64,000 nt of DNA from Asterella californica. Its lineage: Eukaryota; Streptophyta; Marchantiopsida; Marchantiales; Aytoniaceae. The notes below the pieces were generated by a model. It did not search any database and was not told the DNA's origin. It saw only the letters and a list, made by a program, of their open reading frames with translations. The position numbers and the translations under genes are program-made. This document shows positions 10,807-20,655 of this stretch, one piece after another; the stretch's first letter is position 1, and every line of letters begins with the position of its first letter. The stretch covers positions 4,748,501 through 4,812,500 of the forward strand of contig JAYKYS010000001.1 of NCBI GenBank assembly GCA_036924285.1, written 5' to 3'.

Positions 10807-11963
10807 TGTCGTGTTGTGAGACGTCCCACATGTGAATTCAGTGTAGAACGGGTGTTGTGTTTTCTTTTGTGTTCGGTGAACCTTTTGTGTAGTTCGCATG
10901 AGAGAGTATTAGGTGTCACGTTCACAGAGATCTGGATGTGAGATCGCACGATAACGAGATGTGCCGACTCAATGATCCGTGAACGTTCGCGTGAATGGCT
11001 CTTGTTGTCAACATAGGTATAAGATAGTATGTTGGGGGTTTGTGAGGCATTCTTCTTTGGGGTAGTTTTCATGAGTGTGTCTTAGTGTCTTACGTGATAA
11101 GAAAGAGCGGCAAGTGTTGTATTCATGGATGGAGGATTGAATCGAGTTCCAAATCTGCCATTTCCGAACCCGTTCCATATCAAGCTTCACTTGATCCACC
11201 GCGATCACTTTCGACAGTGGTTCGTAGCCCACTTTGGAGAAGAGTTCATGGGGAGGATGATGGACTCGCCTACTCCGGTGATCTTACCAATCGTCACGTA
11301 TGGAGAAGACTGGGACTTGACAGTGTACAAATCTGCTGACTTGCTGAAATCTCTTGGTTGGAGTTGAACAAAAACCCTTGAAGATGGGAGATGTGCTTCT
11401 TGGAGGTGTCGTGTGGATGACAAGGAGGCTGTATTGTGAGATTGGTACGGCGATCACGCTCAGTGGAGGTGCCACGTCTTGCTGAAGCTGAGGTACCGTT
11501 ATCCTCGGTATCACGCCCCGAGTTTCTAGCTGTTTTGCTGCCGATATGTCTTGTATCGTTGGGAAGCTTGTGTAGTAGGCGGTCCTTGCTGTGGACATCT
11601 TCCTGAGCAAACTCGTATCAGCGAACAATAGAAGGTCAGAGGCTACAATTAGGTAGTTTGTCGAGAAGAAGTAGTGAAGCGGATGTGGATGAGAGATTGT
11701 ATGAAGAGTGCTTGGGATCTAAAGCAGACACGTACCGTGTATGAGCCTTGCCTTTATCTAGAGTGGAATCGAGCTCCGAGTCATCTGTGTGATGCACATG
11801 TGCTACACTTGGGTCAAGTTAGCTCGCTAGTAACCTACAAAAAACACTGATAGATTAGATATTGAGAGCATAAGTTTTCATCGGTTAGGTCATAGATCCA
11901 GTTGTATCTCTCTACAGCCAGATACCCCGTGTATTCCCAGACCATATTTCACGCCCTACGACA
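10807..11963 (+). repeat. 5' LTR of N2 (internally deleted)
   Basis: A 1157-bp LTR. It matches 17988-20270 except that bases 18511-19646 of the 3' LTR are missing and replaced by 11 bases at 11330-11340. Outside this the copies differ at only a few positions. Confidence 0.93.
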
Positions 11964-11965
11964 GT

Positions 11966-11985
11966 TGGTGAACTCGACGTGAAAC
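11966..11985 (+). other. Putative primer-binding site of N2
   Basis: Two bases after the 5' LTR lies TGGTGAACTCGACGTGAAAC. It starts with TGG, the complement of a tRNA CCA end. N1 has the same core at the matching place (20624-20643). I could not assign the primer tRNA; it is not the common initiator-Met site. Confidence 0.6.
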
Positions 11986-12016
11986 GTCTGGGGTTGAGAG
12001 ATACGTTTTTCCAACC

Positions 12017-12454
12017 ATGGACGCTGAGAGCCTATCTCAATTCATAGATGAGGCTTCGACGTCTGGAGAGGCCCCGAGGGTGAACCCACTAAAAAGGTCT
12101 GATATGCGATTGCTTGAGGCATTCGCGTTGATCATGCAACAACAACAAGCCGCTGAACGAAAGGAGGCAATGGCTACTAGAGCTTTGCAGTCTGTTGTGG
12201 GTTTATTGGATCAGTTTGATGGAAAGAACATCTCCAAGTACCTCAAGTACTATTCTCGGGAGATGGAGTTGAGTAAAGTGCCGGAGAGAGAGATGGTCAA
12301 TACATTTGAGCTTGCTGTCGTACCAGAGATACGAGAGCATGTGAAAGAGATCATCCACTCTCATGGCGCTACATGGGAGGAGTTTACTTTTCAATTAAAA
12401 GAAGAATACTCTCTAGAAGACGCAGATCGAGTGACTAAGAAGTCATTCATGTAG
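12017..12454 (+). CDS. N2 gag, N-terminal part
   Basis: A 145-residue frame starting MDAESLSQF just downstream of the primer site. It contains a glutamine run (MQQQQAAERKEA) and the gag segment KYLKYYSREMELSKVPERE, matching N1 gag at 20271-20579. It ends at TAG 12452-12454, directly followed by TGA. Where N1 reads LEWVVKPNKG, N2 has stops at the E and W codons, so two neighbouring nonsense changes cut gag. The next open frame at 12527 is in the same reading frame. Confidence 0.88.
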   Translation: MDAESLSQFIDEASTSGEAPRVNPLKRSDMRLLEAFALIMQQQQAAERKEAMATRALQSVVGLLDQFDGKNISKYLKYYSREMELSKVPEREMVNTFELAVVPEIREHVKEIIHSHGATWEEFTFQLKEEYSLEDADRVTKKSFM

Positions 12455-12526
12455 TGAGTAAACAAACCCAATAAAGGGCTTGTTGCTACAGAGCTATTTA
12501 GGGAGTTCGAGAGACAGTTCCTTCAG

Positions 12527-13696
12527 TTGTCTCGGATGGAGAAGCTCACTTTGGAGAACGACAAAGTGGAGCTGTTTCTGCAAGCAGCTAACAATGAGCT
12601 ACAGAGGGAGTTGGAACTACTTCTGGAAGACAGGATGGAAGATACTGGGCTCACGGCTGATTGGAGGAAGGTTTCTGAAGCAGTGGGTGTACTTGCGAAG
12701 CGGGAGTATCGGAGAGGGAAGGTGGTGGTAAGGCAAGAAGTGAGACCACCGCCAATCGTACTACCCCGTAGGCAACCAACAATGCCTAATGTACAAGCAC
12801 CTACGGTACAAGTACCTCCTATTTCATTTCCTGCTGTTCCTGCCCCTATGGTTGCACCTCAAAAAGATGCAATAGAGGAATTGGTAAAAGGGATGAGAGA
12901 CTTGCAGATTAAGCTAGCAAGGCTAGAGGAGAAAGGAGGAGTACTTGAGGGCAAAACCGCTCCAAAGCAAGGGTATGTGCAGAGATGTATGTGGTGCGAT
13001 AGCACTGAACATCACCGGAAGGAGTGCGGAGACTTTGCTGACATCCTACGGCAAGGAGTGATCTACTGGAAGGAGGGGAAGGTTGCCTTGAAGGAGACAG
13101 GTGAGATCCTCAAAACTAACTTTGGAAGAGGAGGGATGAGACAAGTTTTAGAGGATTATCTTTCACAACATGCTGAGGTATCAGTAAAAGCCGCTACATA
13201 TGGGGTTGAGATAGTGAAAGATAGAGATAGTACTTCTGAAGAGGAAGTAAAGGCGAGTGAAATATGGAGTCATGCTGTGACCACAATGGAGAAAGGAAAA
13301 GCAACAAGGGGTGAGTTACTCAAGGTGGCCACGACAATCAGAGGTGCTATTGGATGGAGTGATCCAGTAGATACAATGTCTGTACACGCCTACTTGGCAA
13401 AGAGTCAACATGAGGCTCTCATGGAGGAGAAGCGTAGAAGGGATGATGCTGGTCCTAGTGAGGAGAGGAGTACTCCTAAGAGGCAGTTACGAGGTGAGAA
13501 ACCTCGGCTAGATACAACACCGGTGCGAGAGGAGACTATGGAAGAAGTCTCACCATCTACTACAGAGAGGTTAGAAAGGAGTAAGAAAGGTAAGCCTGCT
13601 ACCTATAAGCTGCAGTCGGATATTGAAGCTGCTACAGATTTGAAGGGGGTGTTAGAAGAGAGAGTGCTCAACGTGAAGATTGAGTGCTCAACGTGA
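12527..13696 (+). CDS. N2 gag, C-terminal part with zinc knuckle
   Basis: A 389-residue frame in phase with the gag start at 12017. A charged helical part comes first, then a proline-rich hinge, then a CCHC knuckle CMWCDSTEHHRKEC (about residue 155), as in nucleocapsid domains that bind element RNA. A Lys/Arg- and Glu-rich linker (RRRDDAGPSEERS) leads to KLQSDIEAATDLKGVLEER. The frame breaks at 13682, where a 20-bp tandem duplication (13662-13681, 13682-13701) shifts it. The methionine at 12527 is internal and not a biological start. Confidence 0.88.
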   Translation: MSRMEKLTLENDKVELFLQAANNELQRELELLLEDRMEDTGLTADWRKVSEAVGVLAKREYRRGKVVVRQEVRPPPIVLPRRQPTMPNVQAPTVQVPPISFPAVPAPMVAPQKDAIEELVKGMRDLQIKLARLEEKGGVLEGKTAPKQGYVQRCMWCDSTEHHRKECGDFADILRQGVIYWKEGKVALKETGEILKTNFGRGGMRQVLEDYLSQHAEVSVKAATYGVEIVKDRDSTSEEEVKASEIWSHAVTTMEKGKATRGELLKVATTIRGAIGWSDPVDTMSVHAYLAKSQHEALMEEKRRRDDAGPSEERSTPKRQLRGEKPRLDTTPVREETMEEVSPSTTERLERSKKGKPATYKLQSDIEAATDLKGVLEERVLNVKIECST

Positions 13697-14436
13697 AGAT
13701 TGAGTTTACTTTACGAGAGATCCTTGGAATAGCAAAGAAGGAGTTCCATGATGTCATTATTGACACCATCAAGAGGAAGAGGCAGTTGACAGGAGAGACT
13801 GCTATGACACACGCTCTAGATACGAGAATAACGAAGGAGGAGGAGCAAGAGTTAGCTAAATATTGCACCAGTCATAAGGTTCGATTTGCTGTCGATGAAG
13901 ATGAGGGAGATGATAGGGTTCCCAGTTATTATACTAGGGGACATTGGGCTAGAGGTACTACGGAGACCTTGGTGAAGATAGGAGATTTGGTAGATCCGGT
14001 GGTTGCTCTCATTGACCATGGATCAGAGATTAACATCGTATCTAAAGATGTCTATAAGCGAGGGAAGTGGCCCATTGACACAGAGCATGGTTGGATGATC
14101 CGGGCAGCGAACAACACACGGGGAGAACTCTACGGTGCTTGTCCGGATGTAAGGGTAAAGATTGGAGATGTAGTCATAGAGCAAAACTTTTTTGTTCAAG
14201 ACACTACTTCGTATCCGGTAATTCTTGGACAGCCATACATTACGGCTGTAAGGATGGAGACCAAGGTGCTGGATGATGGGTCTGCATATGCTAGGATCAG
14301 AAATCAAGACGGTAAGAGAGCAGTGCAGTTTCTAACTGTACCGCCTAACCATGAGCGCAATCGGGAGAACTTGCGGAGTGGTTCTCTTCCTAAAGTCACT
14401 GAAGAGTTTAAGGATTTTCGCATAGGGTCACCATAG
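13684..14436 (+). CDS. N2 protease region
   Basis: A 250-residue frame that resumes after the 20-bp duplication. It holds the retropepsin-like motif ALIDHGSEINIVS near residue 110 and ILGQPYITAV near 180, both matching N1. DHG replaces the usual DTG/DSG triplet. The frame ends at a TAG (14434-14436) caused by a shift relative to the next coding stretch. In an intact element this would cleave the gag-pol polyprotein inside the particle. Confidence 0.85.
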   Translation: MLNVKIEFTLREILGIAKKEFHDVIIDTIKRKRQLTGETAMTHALDTRITKEEEQELAKYCTSHKVRFAVDEDEGDDRVPSYYTRGHWARGTTETLVKIGDLVDPVVALIDHGSEINIVSKDVYKRGKWPIDTEHGWMIRAANNTRGELYGACPDVRVKIGDVVIEQNFFVQDTTSYPVILGQPYITAVRMETKVLDDGSAYARIRNQDGKRAVQFLTVPPNHERNRENLRSGSLPKVTEEFKDFRIGSP

Positions 14437-14509
14437 AGCGAGGGTATGGTGATACCGATACACAGAAGGAGGTACTCTCGCCAGCGAAGGGGCCTTTTGT
14501 ACAGGAGTT

Positions 14510-15340
14510 GTGGGATTTTCTGAGGGTGGATTTGCTTTATATACGCAGCTTGTTGATCTACAGAAGTGGGAGCGGAAGGCTATGGAAAGAGTTGAGAAAG
14601 ATCTAAAAAGAGTGTGTGTACTTGACGAGGAGGATAGAATAGCGGGTGTTTACGTGGAGATGGGATTAGAGGATCCTTTGGAGGAACTTACCAAGATTGA
14701 GAAAAGGAGTGAAGATCAACTGGTGGAAATAAATTCTAGAGAGCTCTATTCGATCATAGAGTCATTCCAGAAACCAGAAGTCAGGGTTGAAACCAAGTAC
14801 AAAACGGTAGATAGAAAGGTTAAGCCTGTAGCTCAACCTTTACCCGATGACTCCAACAACCAAGTTCAGCAAGCTTCGAAGGAGAAGAGCTTAAGGGATC
14901 CTCGCCAAGTGGGTCACAAGTTTACTGCAGCTACGCTCAAGGAGTTGAAGGTAGGATCCGCAGATTTTCTCTTTCCTATTGAAGAGCGAGAGTTCAAAGA
15001 GATGTTGAGTAAGCATGGGAAGGCTTTTTCTTTTGAAGCTTCGGAGATAGGATGCGTGGATCCGAGCGTAGTAGCTCCAATGATTATCTTTACAGTGCCG
15101 CATGCACCTTGGAACTTGAGGCCAATCCCTGTACCTAGGGCTCATCTACCTAAGCTTATGGAGCTTCTAAAGGAGAAAATGCAGATGAAGATTCTCGAAC
15201 CTTCATTTGCACCGTATTCCAGTCGTTGGTTTACAGTTCCGAAAAAGAGTGGAGCGTTACGCTTCATTCAAGATATGCAGCCAGTAAACCAAGTGACTAT
15301 CAGGAATACAGGGATAGGACCGATTGTAGGAGAGTGTTGA
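14510..15340 (+). CDS. N2 pol: linker and start of reverse transcriptase
   Basis: A 276-residue frame. The first ~130 residues are an acidic/basic linker (MERVEKDLKRV, VETKYKTVDRKVKPVAQP). RT starts after GCVDPSVVAPM and reaches the fingers motif VPKKSGALRFIQDMQPVN. At about 15334 the frame is lost: N1 reads GPIVDEFAEAFAGRA, while N2 reads GPIVGEC then stop, with the rest recoverable in another frame. The start shown is simply the first start codon after a stop. Confidence 0.85.
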   Translation: MGFSEGGFALYTQLVDLQKWERKAMERVEKDLKRVCVLDEEDRIAGVYVEMGLEDPLEELTKIEKRSEDQLVEINSRELYSIIESFQKPEVRVETKYKTVDRKVKPVAQPLPDDSNNQVQQASKEKSLRDPRQVGHKFTAATLKELKVGSADFLFPIEEREFKEMLSKHGKAFSFEASEIGCVDPSVVAPMIIFTVPHAPWNLRPIPVPRAHLPKLMELLKEKMQMKILEPSFAPYSSRWFTVPKKSGALRFIQDMQPVNQVTIRNTGIGPIVGEC

Positions 15341-15368
15341 AGCATTTGCTGGAAGAGCGATCTATTCT

Positions 15369-16973
15369 GTGGGAGATCTCTACTCCGGATACGATCAATT
15401 TCAACTTGCCGAAAGAAGTAGGGATGTCACCACTATGAGGACTCCGTTGGGACTGGTAAGGATGTGCACATTACCACAAGGGGCTACTAACTCAGTGGCG
15501 CACATGATGAATGGGATGAATAAAGTCTTACGAGATTTTATTCCGGAGAAGACAATGCCGTTCTTGGATGACATTCCAATCAAGGGTTGTCCAGAGGAGG
15601 AGAAGGATGAAGCGACAGATCAGAGGGGGTGCCGTAAGTTTGTTGTTGATCACATTGCAGATGTTGATAAGATATTATCACGTCTTGAGGAAGTCCACTT
15701 GACGTTATCAGGAGCTAAGTCCTCGTTTGGAGTGCGAGAGGTTGTGATTGTGGGACATTTGTGTGGATGGTTTGGTCGTAGGCCTGATCCAAGTAAGGTA
15801 GATGCCATCCAACGGATGAAGGATACATGTAGTTCGCAAACTGAAGTACGGAGGTTCTTAGGGGCTTGTGTATTCTATCATGTTTGGATTCCTCACTTTG
15901 CACATGTTGCTGATCCTTTATACGGCTTGCTTCGGAAAGGCAAGAAGTTTAAGTGGGACGAGAAGCACTCAGAGGCAGTTCGAAGGCTAAAAGAACTGTT
16001 GTCTTCCCCGCTTGTACTTCGTAGAGTCAGCTATGAAGGGGGTAAATCTGTAGTTCTGACTGTTGATAGTAGTCCTATAGCAATTGGATGGGCTGTGGGG
16101 CAAGATGATGAAGAAGGGAACAGGTTTGCTGTGCGGTTCGGCGCAAAGGTGTTGAGTGAGCGACAAAGGAAGTACCCACAGGTGAAGCGAGAACTATGGG
16201 GGGTGGTTACAGCTATGAAGGCTGAGAAAGATTACCTGATTGGAGCATCGGTGGTTGTGGAGACTGATTGTTTGCCATTGTTGGGAATGATTACGAATTG
16301 TAACACTCCTGATATTGCTATGCTAAGGTGGATAGCGTACATCAAATCACTGAATCCTGAATTCAAGCACATAGCCGGTAAGGATAATCCAGTAGCAGAC
16401 ATGTTGTCTCGAGCAAGGTATGAAGAAGAGGAAGATATGATCGAGGACACAGAGGATGTTGGCACTACCGTCTTTTCTAGAGCGCAAAAGGGAGAAGCAG
16501 TGTATCCAAAACCATTCGAAGAGGAGTTGTACGAAGGTGAATGGATAGATATTGGGCGTTATCTTAGCACGTTGCTGAAGCACCATGAGTGGAGTGATAT
16601 ACACTTCAAACAGGTCAGGAAGAAGGCATACAACTACCTATTACAAGGTGGTTATCTCTGGAAGCGATCTAAGCGAGATGTTGATTCACCACAAAGAGTT
16701 GTGTGTAAGAAGGAGATGCATACGCAACTTATTCGAGAGTTCCATGACAGTTTATGGGCTGGACATCGAGGTATTTATGCGACCTTCACAAAGCTCAAGG
16801 AGAGGTACTGGTGGCGTAATATGTATAGAGATGTTGTGAGGTTTGTAGAATCGTGTCAGACTTGTCAGATGTACTCAGAGATCAGACATCGAGATGGTTT
16901 GCACCCTACGTATCCGCTTGCAATCCATTACAAATGGGTAGTAGATCTGGTTATCATGCCAGTGGGGATATGA
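15369..16973 (+). CDS. N2 pol: RT palm, RNase H, integrase N-terminus
   Basis: A 534-residue frame. RT palm with MPFLDDIPIKG near residue 75, thumb to ~170, RNase H from LTVDSSPIAIGWAVG (~235) through VVVETDCLPL (~295), then the integrase zinc finger HDSLWAGH...CQTCQM and the first catalytic aspartate in WVVDLV near the end. It stops at TGA 16971-16973, where N1 has glycine (GLGQMRY), so a single base change separates it from the integrase core at 16977, which continues in the same frame. Confidence 0.9.
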   Translation: MGDLYSGYDQFQLAERSRDVTTMRTPLGLVRMCTLPQGATNSVAHMMNGMNKVLRDFIPEKTMPFLDDIPIKGCPEEEKDEATDQRGCRKFVVDHIADVDKILSRLEEVHLTLSGAKSSFGVREVVIVGHLCGWFGRRPDPSKVDAIQRMKDTCSSQTEVRRFLGACVFYHVWIPHFAHVADPLYGLLRKGKKFKWDEKHSEAVRRLKELLSSPLVLRRVSYEGGKSVVLTVDSSPIAIGWAVGQDDEEGNRFAVRFGAKVLSERQRKYPQVKRELWGVVTAMKAEKDYLIGASVVVETDCLPLLGMITNCNTPDIAMLRWIAYIKSLNPEFKHIAGKDNPVADMLSRARYEEEEDMIEDTEDVGTTVFSRAQKGEAVYPKPFEEELYEGEWIDIGRYLSTLLKHHEWSDIHFKQVRKKAYNYLLQGGYLWKRSKRDVDSPQRVVCKKEMHTQLIREFHDSLWAGHRGIYATFTKLKERYWWRNMYRDVVRFVESCQTCQMYSEIRHRDGLHPTYPLAIHYKWVVDLVIMPVGI

Positions 16974-16976
16974 CAA

Positions 16977-17921
16977 ATGCGATATCTGGCTCTTGCACGA
17001 GAAGATCTATCCAATCAAGTGGAAGGACGAGCTTTACGTACAAAGTCCACTGAAGGAGTTTGCAGATTCTTGTTGGAGGACGTGATCTGTAGGTACGGGT
17101 GTGTTGGGAAGATTACAGCAGATCGTGGAGAGCTGAATACTCTCGAAGCTAAGCAGTTCTTTAAGAGATGCGGGGTGAAACTAGCTCTTACTACGGCCTA
17201 CAATCCAGAAGGGAATGCTAAGAGTGAGCGAGGTCATCCTCCTATTGTTAAAGCCATTGTGAAAGCTTGTAGAGGAAGGGTGAAGGAGTGGCCAAGGTTC
17301 TTACCTTTTGCTTTATGGGCTGATCGCTGCACACATAGTTCAGTGACTGGGTACATGCCAGCAGAGCTAATGCAAGGGCAAAAACCTATCATGCTCATTG
17401 AGGAGCACATTCCTACTTGGAGCGTTCTACCTTGGGAGGATAATATGTCTAAGGAGGAACTTCTTGCGCTTCGGATTCGTCAACTAGAAAGAAGACCCGA
17501 GGACATAGAGATTGCAGTTGATAGGTTGAGAAAGGCTCGGTTGAAGAATAAGGGCAGGTTTGATGAGCGTCACCGGTTGCGGCCAAAGGAGATTAAGGAA
17601 GGCGATTGGGTGTTGGTGTATGATTGTAGCTTGGACAACCAACACAGTGTTCTTAGAAAATTCTCTAAGCGGTGGTTTGGACCATATGTGGTTCTTGTTG
17701 TACATAACAATGCTACATATTCACTTCGGGAGCTCGATGGATCAAAGCTCAAAGTTCCCATTGCAGGAAAGCGTGTGAAACTCTTCAAGAAGCGAGATGA
17801 AGAGATAAGCGTGGAAGAAGTCGGAGCGGAGTTTGATCTCTTGGACGACGACGAGGATGATTTGGTTCTTGAGGATGCTGATAACGATGACATCATTCAA
17901 GACGACGAAGACGTGGTGTGA
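16977..17921 (+). CDS. N2 pol: integrase core and C-terminus
   Basis: A 314-residue frame, in phase with the previous one. The second catalytic aspartate lies in ITADRGEL (~50) and the glutamate in AKSERGH (~83). A GPY/F-type module, KRWFGPYVV, follows near 235. The C-terminus is strongly acidic (DDDEDDLVLEDADNDD), like that of N1. No chromodomain is recognisable. The stop codon is 50 bases before the polypurine tract, so the 3' end is compact. Confidence 0.9.
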   Translation: MRYLALAREDLSNQVEGRALRTKSTEGVCRFLLEDVICRYGCVGKITADRGELNTLEAKQFFKRCGVKLALTTAYNPEGNAKSERGHPPIVKAIVKACRGRVKEWPRFLPFALWADRCTHSSVTGYMPAELMQGQKPIMLIEEHIPTWSVLPWEDNMSKEELLALRIRQLERRPEDIEIAVDRLRKARLKNKGRFDERHRLRPKEIKEGDWVLVYDCSLDNQHSVLRKFSKRWFGPYVVLVVHNNATYSLRELDGSKLKVPIAGKRVKLFKKRDEEISVEEVGAEFDLLDDDEDDLVLEDADNDDIIQDDEDVV

Positions 17922-17972
17922 TGCCGTCCACAACTTGTAAGTGTTTGTGGCGCATGCCGGAGGATGCGCAGG

Positions 17973-17987
17973 TTTAGAGGGGGTGGA
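17973..17987 (+). other. Polypurine tract of N2
   Basis: TTTAGAGGGGGTGGA immediately before the 3' LTR. The GAGGGGGTGGA part is identical to that of N1 on the other strand. Confidence 0.85.
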
Positions 17988-20270
17988 TGTCGTGTTGTGA
18001 GACGTCCCACATGTGAATTCAGTGTAGAACGGGTGTTGTGTTTTCTTTTGTGTTCGGTGAACCTTTTGTGTAGTTCGCATGAGAGAGTATTAGGTGTCAC
18101 GTTCACAGAGATCTGGATGTGAGATCGCACGATAACGAGATGTGCCGACTCAATGATCCGTGAACGTTCGCGTGAATGGCTCTTGTTGTCAACATAGGTA
18201 TAAGATAGTAGGTTGGGGGTTTGTGAGGCATTCTTCTTTGGGGTAGTTTTCATGAGTGTGTCTTAGTGTCTTACGTGATAAGAAAGAGCGGCAAGTGTTG
18301 TATTCATGGATGGAGGATTGAATCGAGTTCCAAATCTGCCATTTCCGAACCCGTTCCATATCAAGCTTCACTTGATCCACCGCGATCACTTTCGACAGTG
18401 GTTCGTAGCCCACTTTGGAGAAGAGTTCATGGGGAGGATGATGGACTCGCCTACTCCGATGATCTTACCAATCGTCACGTATGGAGAAGACTGGGACTTG
18501 ACAGTGTACATCTTACTTTGAGGAGGGCCAATGGACTTGAATTATCCAGCCAACATCCCTTTCAACGTCTGGGTGGATGTTCGGTGTCACTGTCGGCGGA
18601 AGATCAATCATCGTGCGTGGATCGCAAGGAACTTTGGGGAGGAGTACTGTAATCAAGTGATGGCTTCTCCATTTCCTTTTGTAGTACCTTTCATTGTAAA
18701 TCGGTTCCAGGTCGTCATCTTGACCTTGTACTGAATCTTAAGTGTTAAGTAAGATCTCTATAGTTTGACGAGGGTAATTAACTAAGGTTGGGACCAATGC
18801 CTTGAAGGCATGAGAGGGTAGCTAGGTCATAGTTGTTCTAGGGTACCAAGTAAAGGACAAAAGAGGTTTCCAGATCTGTTTCTTATTGGTCTATTTTCGA
18901 CCAATCAACGCCATTCCAGATCTGCAGACGGCTTTAGGGTTTTGGAGGTCTTCCCGGGGGTCATTTGAGGAGTGAATGGTCTTGTTGGAAAGCTCTCGAG
19001 ACGGGCTACACTCTAGAGACAAAGATCAGGCGATTTGGAATTCTGAGGAGAGAGTGATGGACGTTGAAAGTCAGGGGGGTCAAATCGGTACCCCGAGCCA
19101 CGTTTTGGAGTGATCCGGGAGTTTGAGAGGTGATCTTTAGGAGCTGTCAAGGGGATCGAGTAGTTCACTCCGTGTTGGTTGTATTGATGTAAAAAAATCT
19201 TACATTTGGGTTGAATTTGCTCCTGAAATGATCAATTGAAGTTGACTGTTACAGTTGAGAGGTATGAGAAAACCCGCTTTCTTTGGATTTAAAGCTTGAG
19301 TTGCTCCGTGCACATGGGATTGGATCTCTGAGTGAAACTTTCCAGAATGAGAGTGTGCCCTATCAGCTAGTCACATGTGAAATTTCAGTTCAATTGGGTA
19401 AGAGAATGTGTGGAGATCTAGGATTTTGGCCATCGAGATCTGTAAAGCTCAGAAGTTAGCACAGGCGGGTGGCTTGATTCATCGCGAACAGTTGGGGGTC
19501 AGATCTGAGACTGAAATTTCATACAGTAGTAGAGAAGGGTCAGAGGGGATGTCCTGTGGAGTTTGAGCCTGATTGGATAATCGAGGTGAAGGCACGAGAG
19601 TGTCAAAGTTCAGTTTGCAGCGAGGCGAGAAAGACGTAGAGAGATTTTGCTGAAATCTCTTGGTTGGAGTTGAACAAAAACGACTTGAAGATGGGAGGTG
19701 TGCTTCTTGGAGGTGTCGTGTGGATGACAAGGAGGCTGTATTGTGAGATTGGTACGGCGATCACGCTCAGTGGAGGTGCCACGTCTTGCTGAAGCTGAGG
19801 TACCGTTATCCTCGGTATCACGCCCCGAGTTTCTAGCTGTTTTGCTGCCGATATGTCTTGTATCGTTGGGAAGCTTGTGTAGTAGGCGGTCCTTGCTGTG
19901 GACATCTTCCTGAGCAAACTCGTATCAGCGAACAATAGAAGGTCAGAGGCTACAATTAGGTAGTTTGTCGAGAAGAAGTAGTGAAGCGGATGTGGATGAG
20001 AGATTGTATGAAGAGTGCTTGGGATCTAAAGCAGACACGTACCGTGTATGAGCCTTGCCTTTATCTAGAGTGGAATCGAGCTCCGAGTCATCTGTGTGAT
20101 GCACATGTGCTACACTTGGGTCAAGTTAGCTCGCTAGTAACCTACAAAAAACACTGATAGATTAGATATTGAGAGCATAAGTTTTCATCGGTTAGGTCAT
20201 AGATCCAGTTGTATCTCTCTACAGCCAGATACCCCGTGTATTCCCAGACCATATTTCACGCCCTACGACA
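17988..20270 (+). repeat. 3' LTR of N2 (full length)
   Basis: A 2283-bp LTR, TGTCG...CGACA. It keeps the 1136-bp segment 18511-19646 that the 5' LTR lacks. Small ORFs inside it (for example 18266-18652) show no domain and I do not regard them as genes. Confidence 0.92.
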
Positions 20271-20579
20271 ACGCCCACGAATCTCAGGGACAACAGCAAG
20301 TTCAAAGTTCTCCACCATCTCCTTCTCAGGTACCTTGTTCACCTCCATCTCCCTAGCATAGTATCGCACGTACTTGGAAATATCTGTCCCCTTGAACTGG
20401 TCCATCTGATGCACCACAGATTGCAACGCCTTGGTTGCTAATACCTCCTTCCTCTCTGTGCTTTGCTGCTGCTGCATGAACATGGAAAAAGCTTGGAACA
20501 TCTTCATCGTAGCAGCATCAAGCTGAACAGGTTGCTGAGCAGCAGCAGCACCTCCACTTGATGATCCTTGGTTGGCCAT
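20271..20579 (-). CDS. N1 gag, N-terminal part
   Basis: About 103 residues starting MANQGSSSGGAAAAQQP. A glutamine run and the stretch ISKYVRYYAREMEVNKVPEK match N2 gag. The last codons before N2 (PEIRG) continue at 10806 as RVKELKQQQG, so N2 insertion split the gene cleanly. The few codons beyond 20271 in the raw frame are N2 LTR. The start ATG is 47 bases from the primer site, as expected. Confidence 0.88.
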
Positions 20580-20623
20580 GATATCTGATCCTGTAACACT
20601 CTCAAGAAAACTCCCACCCTAGT

Positions 20624-20643
20624 GTTTCACGTCGAGTTCATCA
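20624..20643 (-). other. Putative primer-binding site of N1
   Basis: On the minus strand, TGATGAACTCGACGTGAAAC, 12 bases after the 5' LTR edge. It shares TGAACTCGACGTGAAAC with N2, but TGA replaces the expected TGG and a T-run separates it from the LTR. Confidence 0.5.
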
Positions 20644-20655
20644 AAAAAAAGAGTA

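Larger units (their letters stand above)
10807..20270 (+). mobile_element. N2: full-length Ty3/gypsy element nested in N1 gag
   Basis: Complete LTR retrotransposon on the plus strand: 5' LTR 10807-11963, primer-binding site 11966-11985, gag-pol 12017-17921, polypurine tract 17973-17987, 3' LTR 17988-20270. Both LTRs begin TGTCGTG and end CGACA. The 4-bp duplication ACGC flanks it (10803-10806 and 20271-20274). It is a relative of N1: same gene order, DHG protease, polypurine tract and primer-site core, but with clearly diverged proteins. The LTRs differ in length because the 5' LTR has lost about 1.1 kb. Gag-pol has nonsense codons and frameshifts, so this copy is defective. Confidence 0.93.

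Noticed and set aside
18266..18652. 128-codon ORF in the N2 3' LTR, with relatives in the 5' LTR
   Set aside because: It lies wholly in LTR sequence and differs in frame and length between the LTRs; not a gene.
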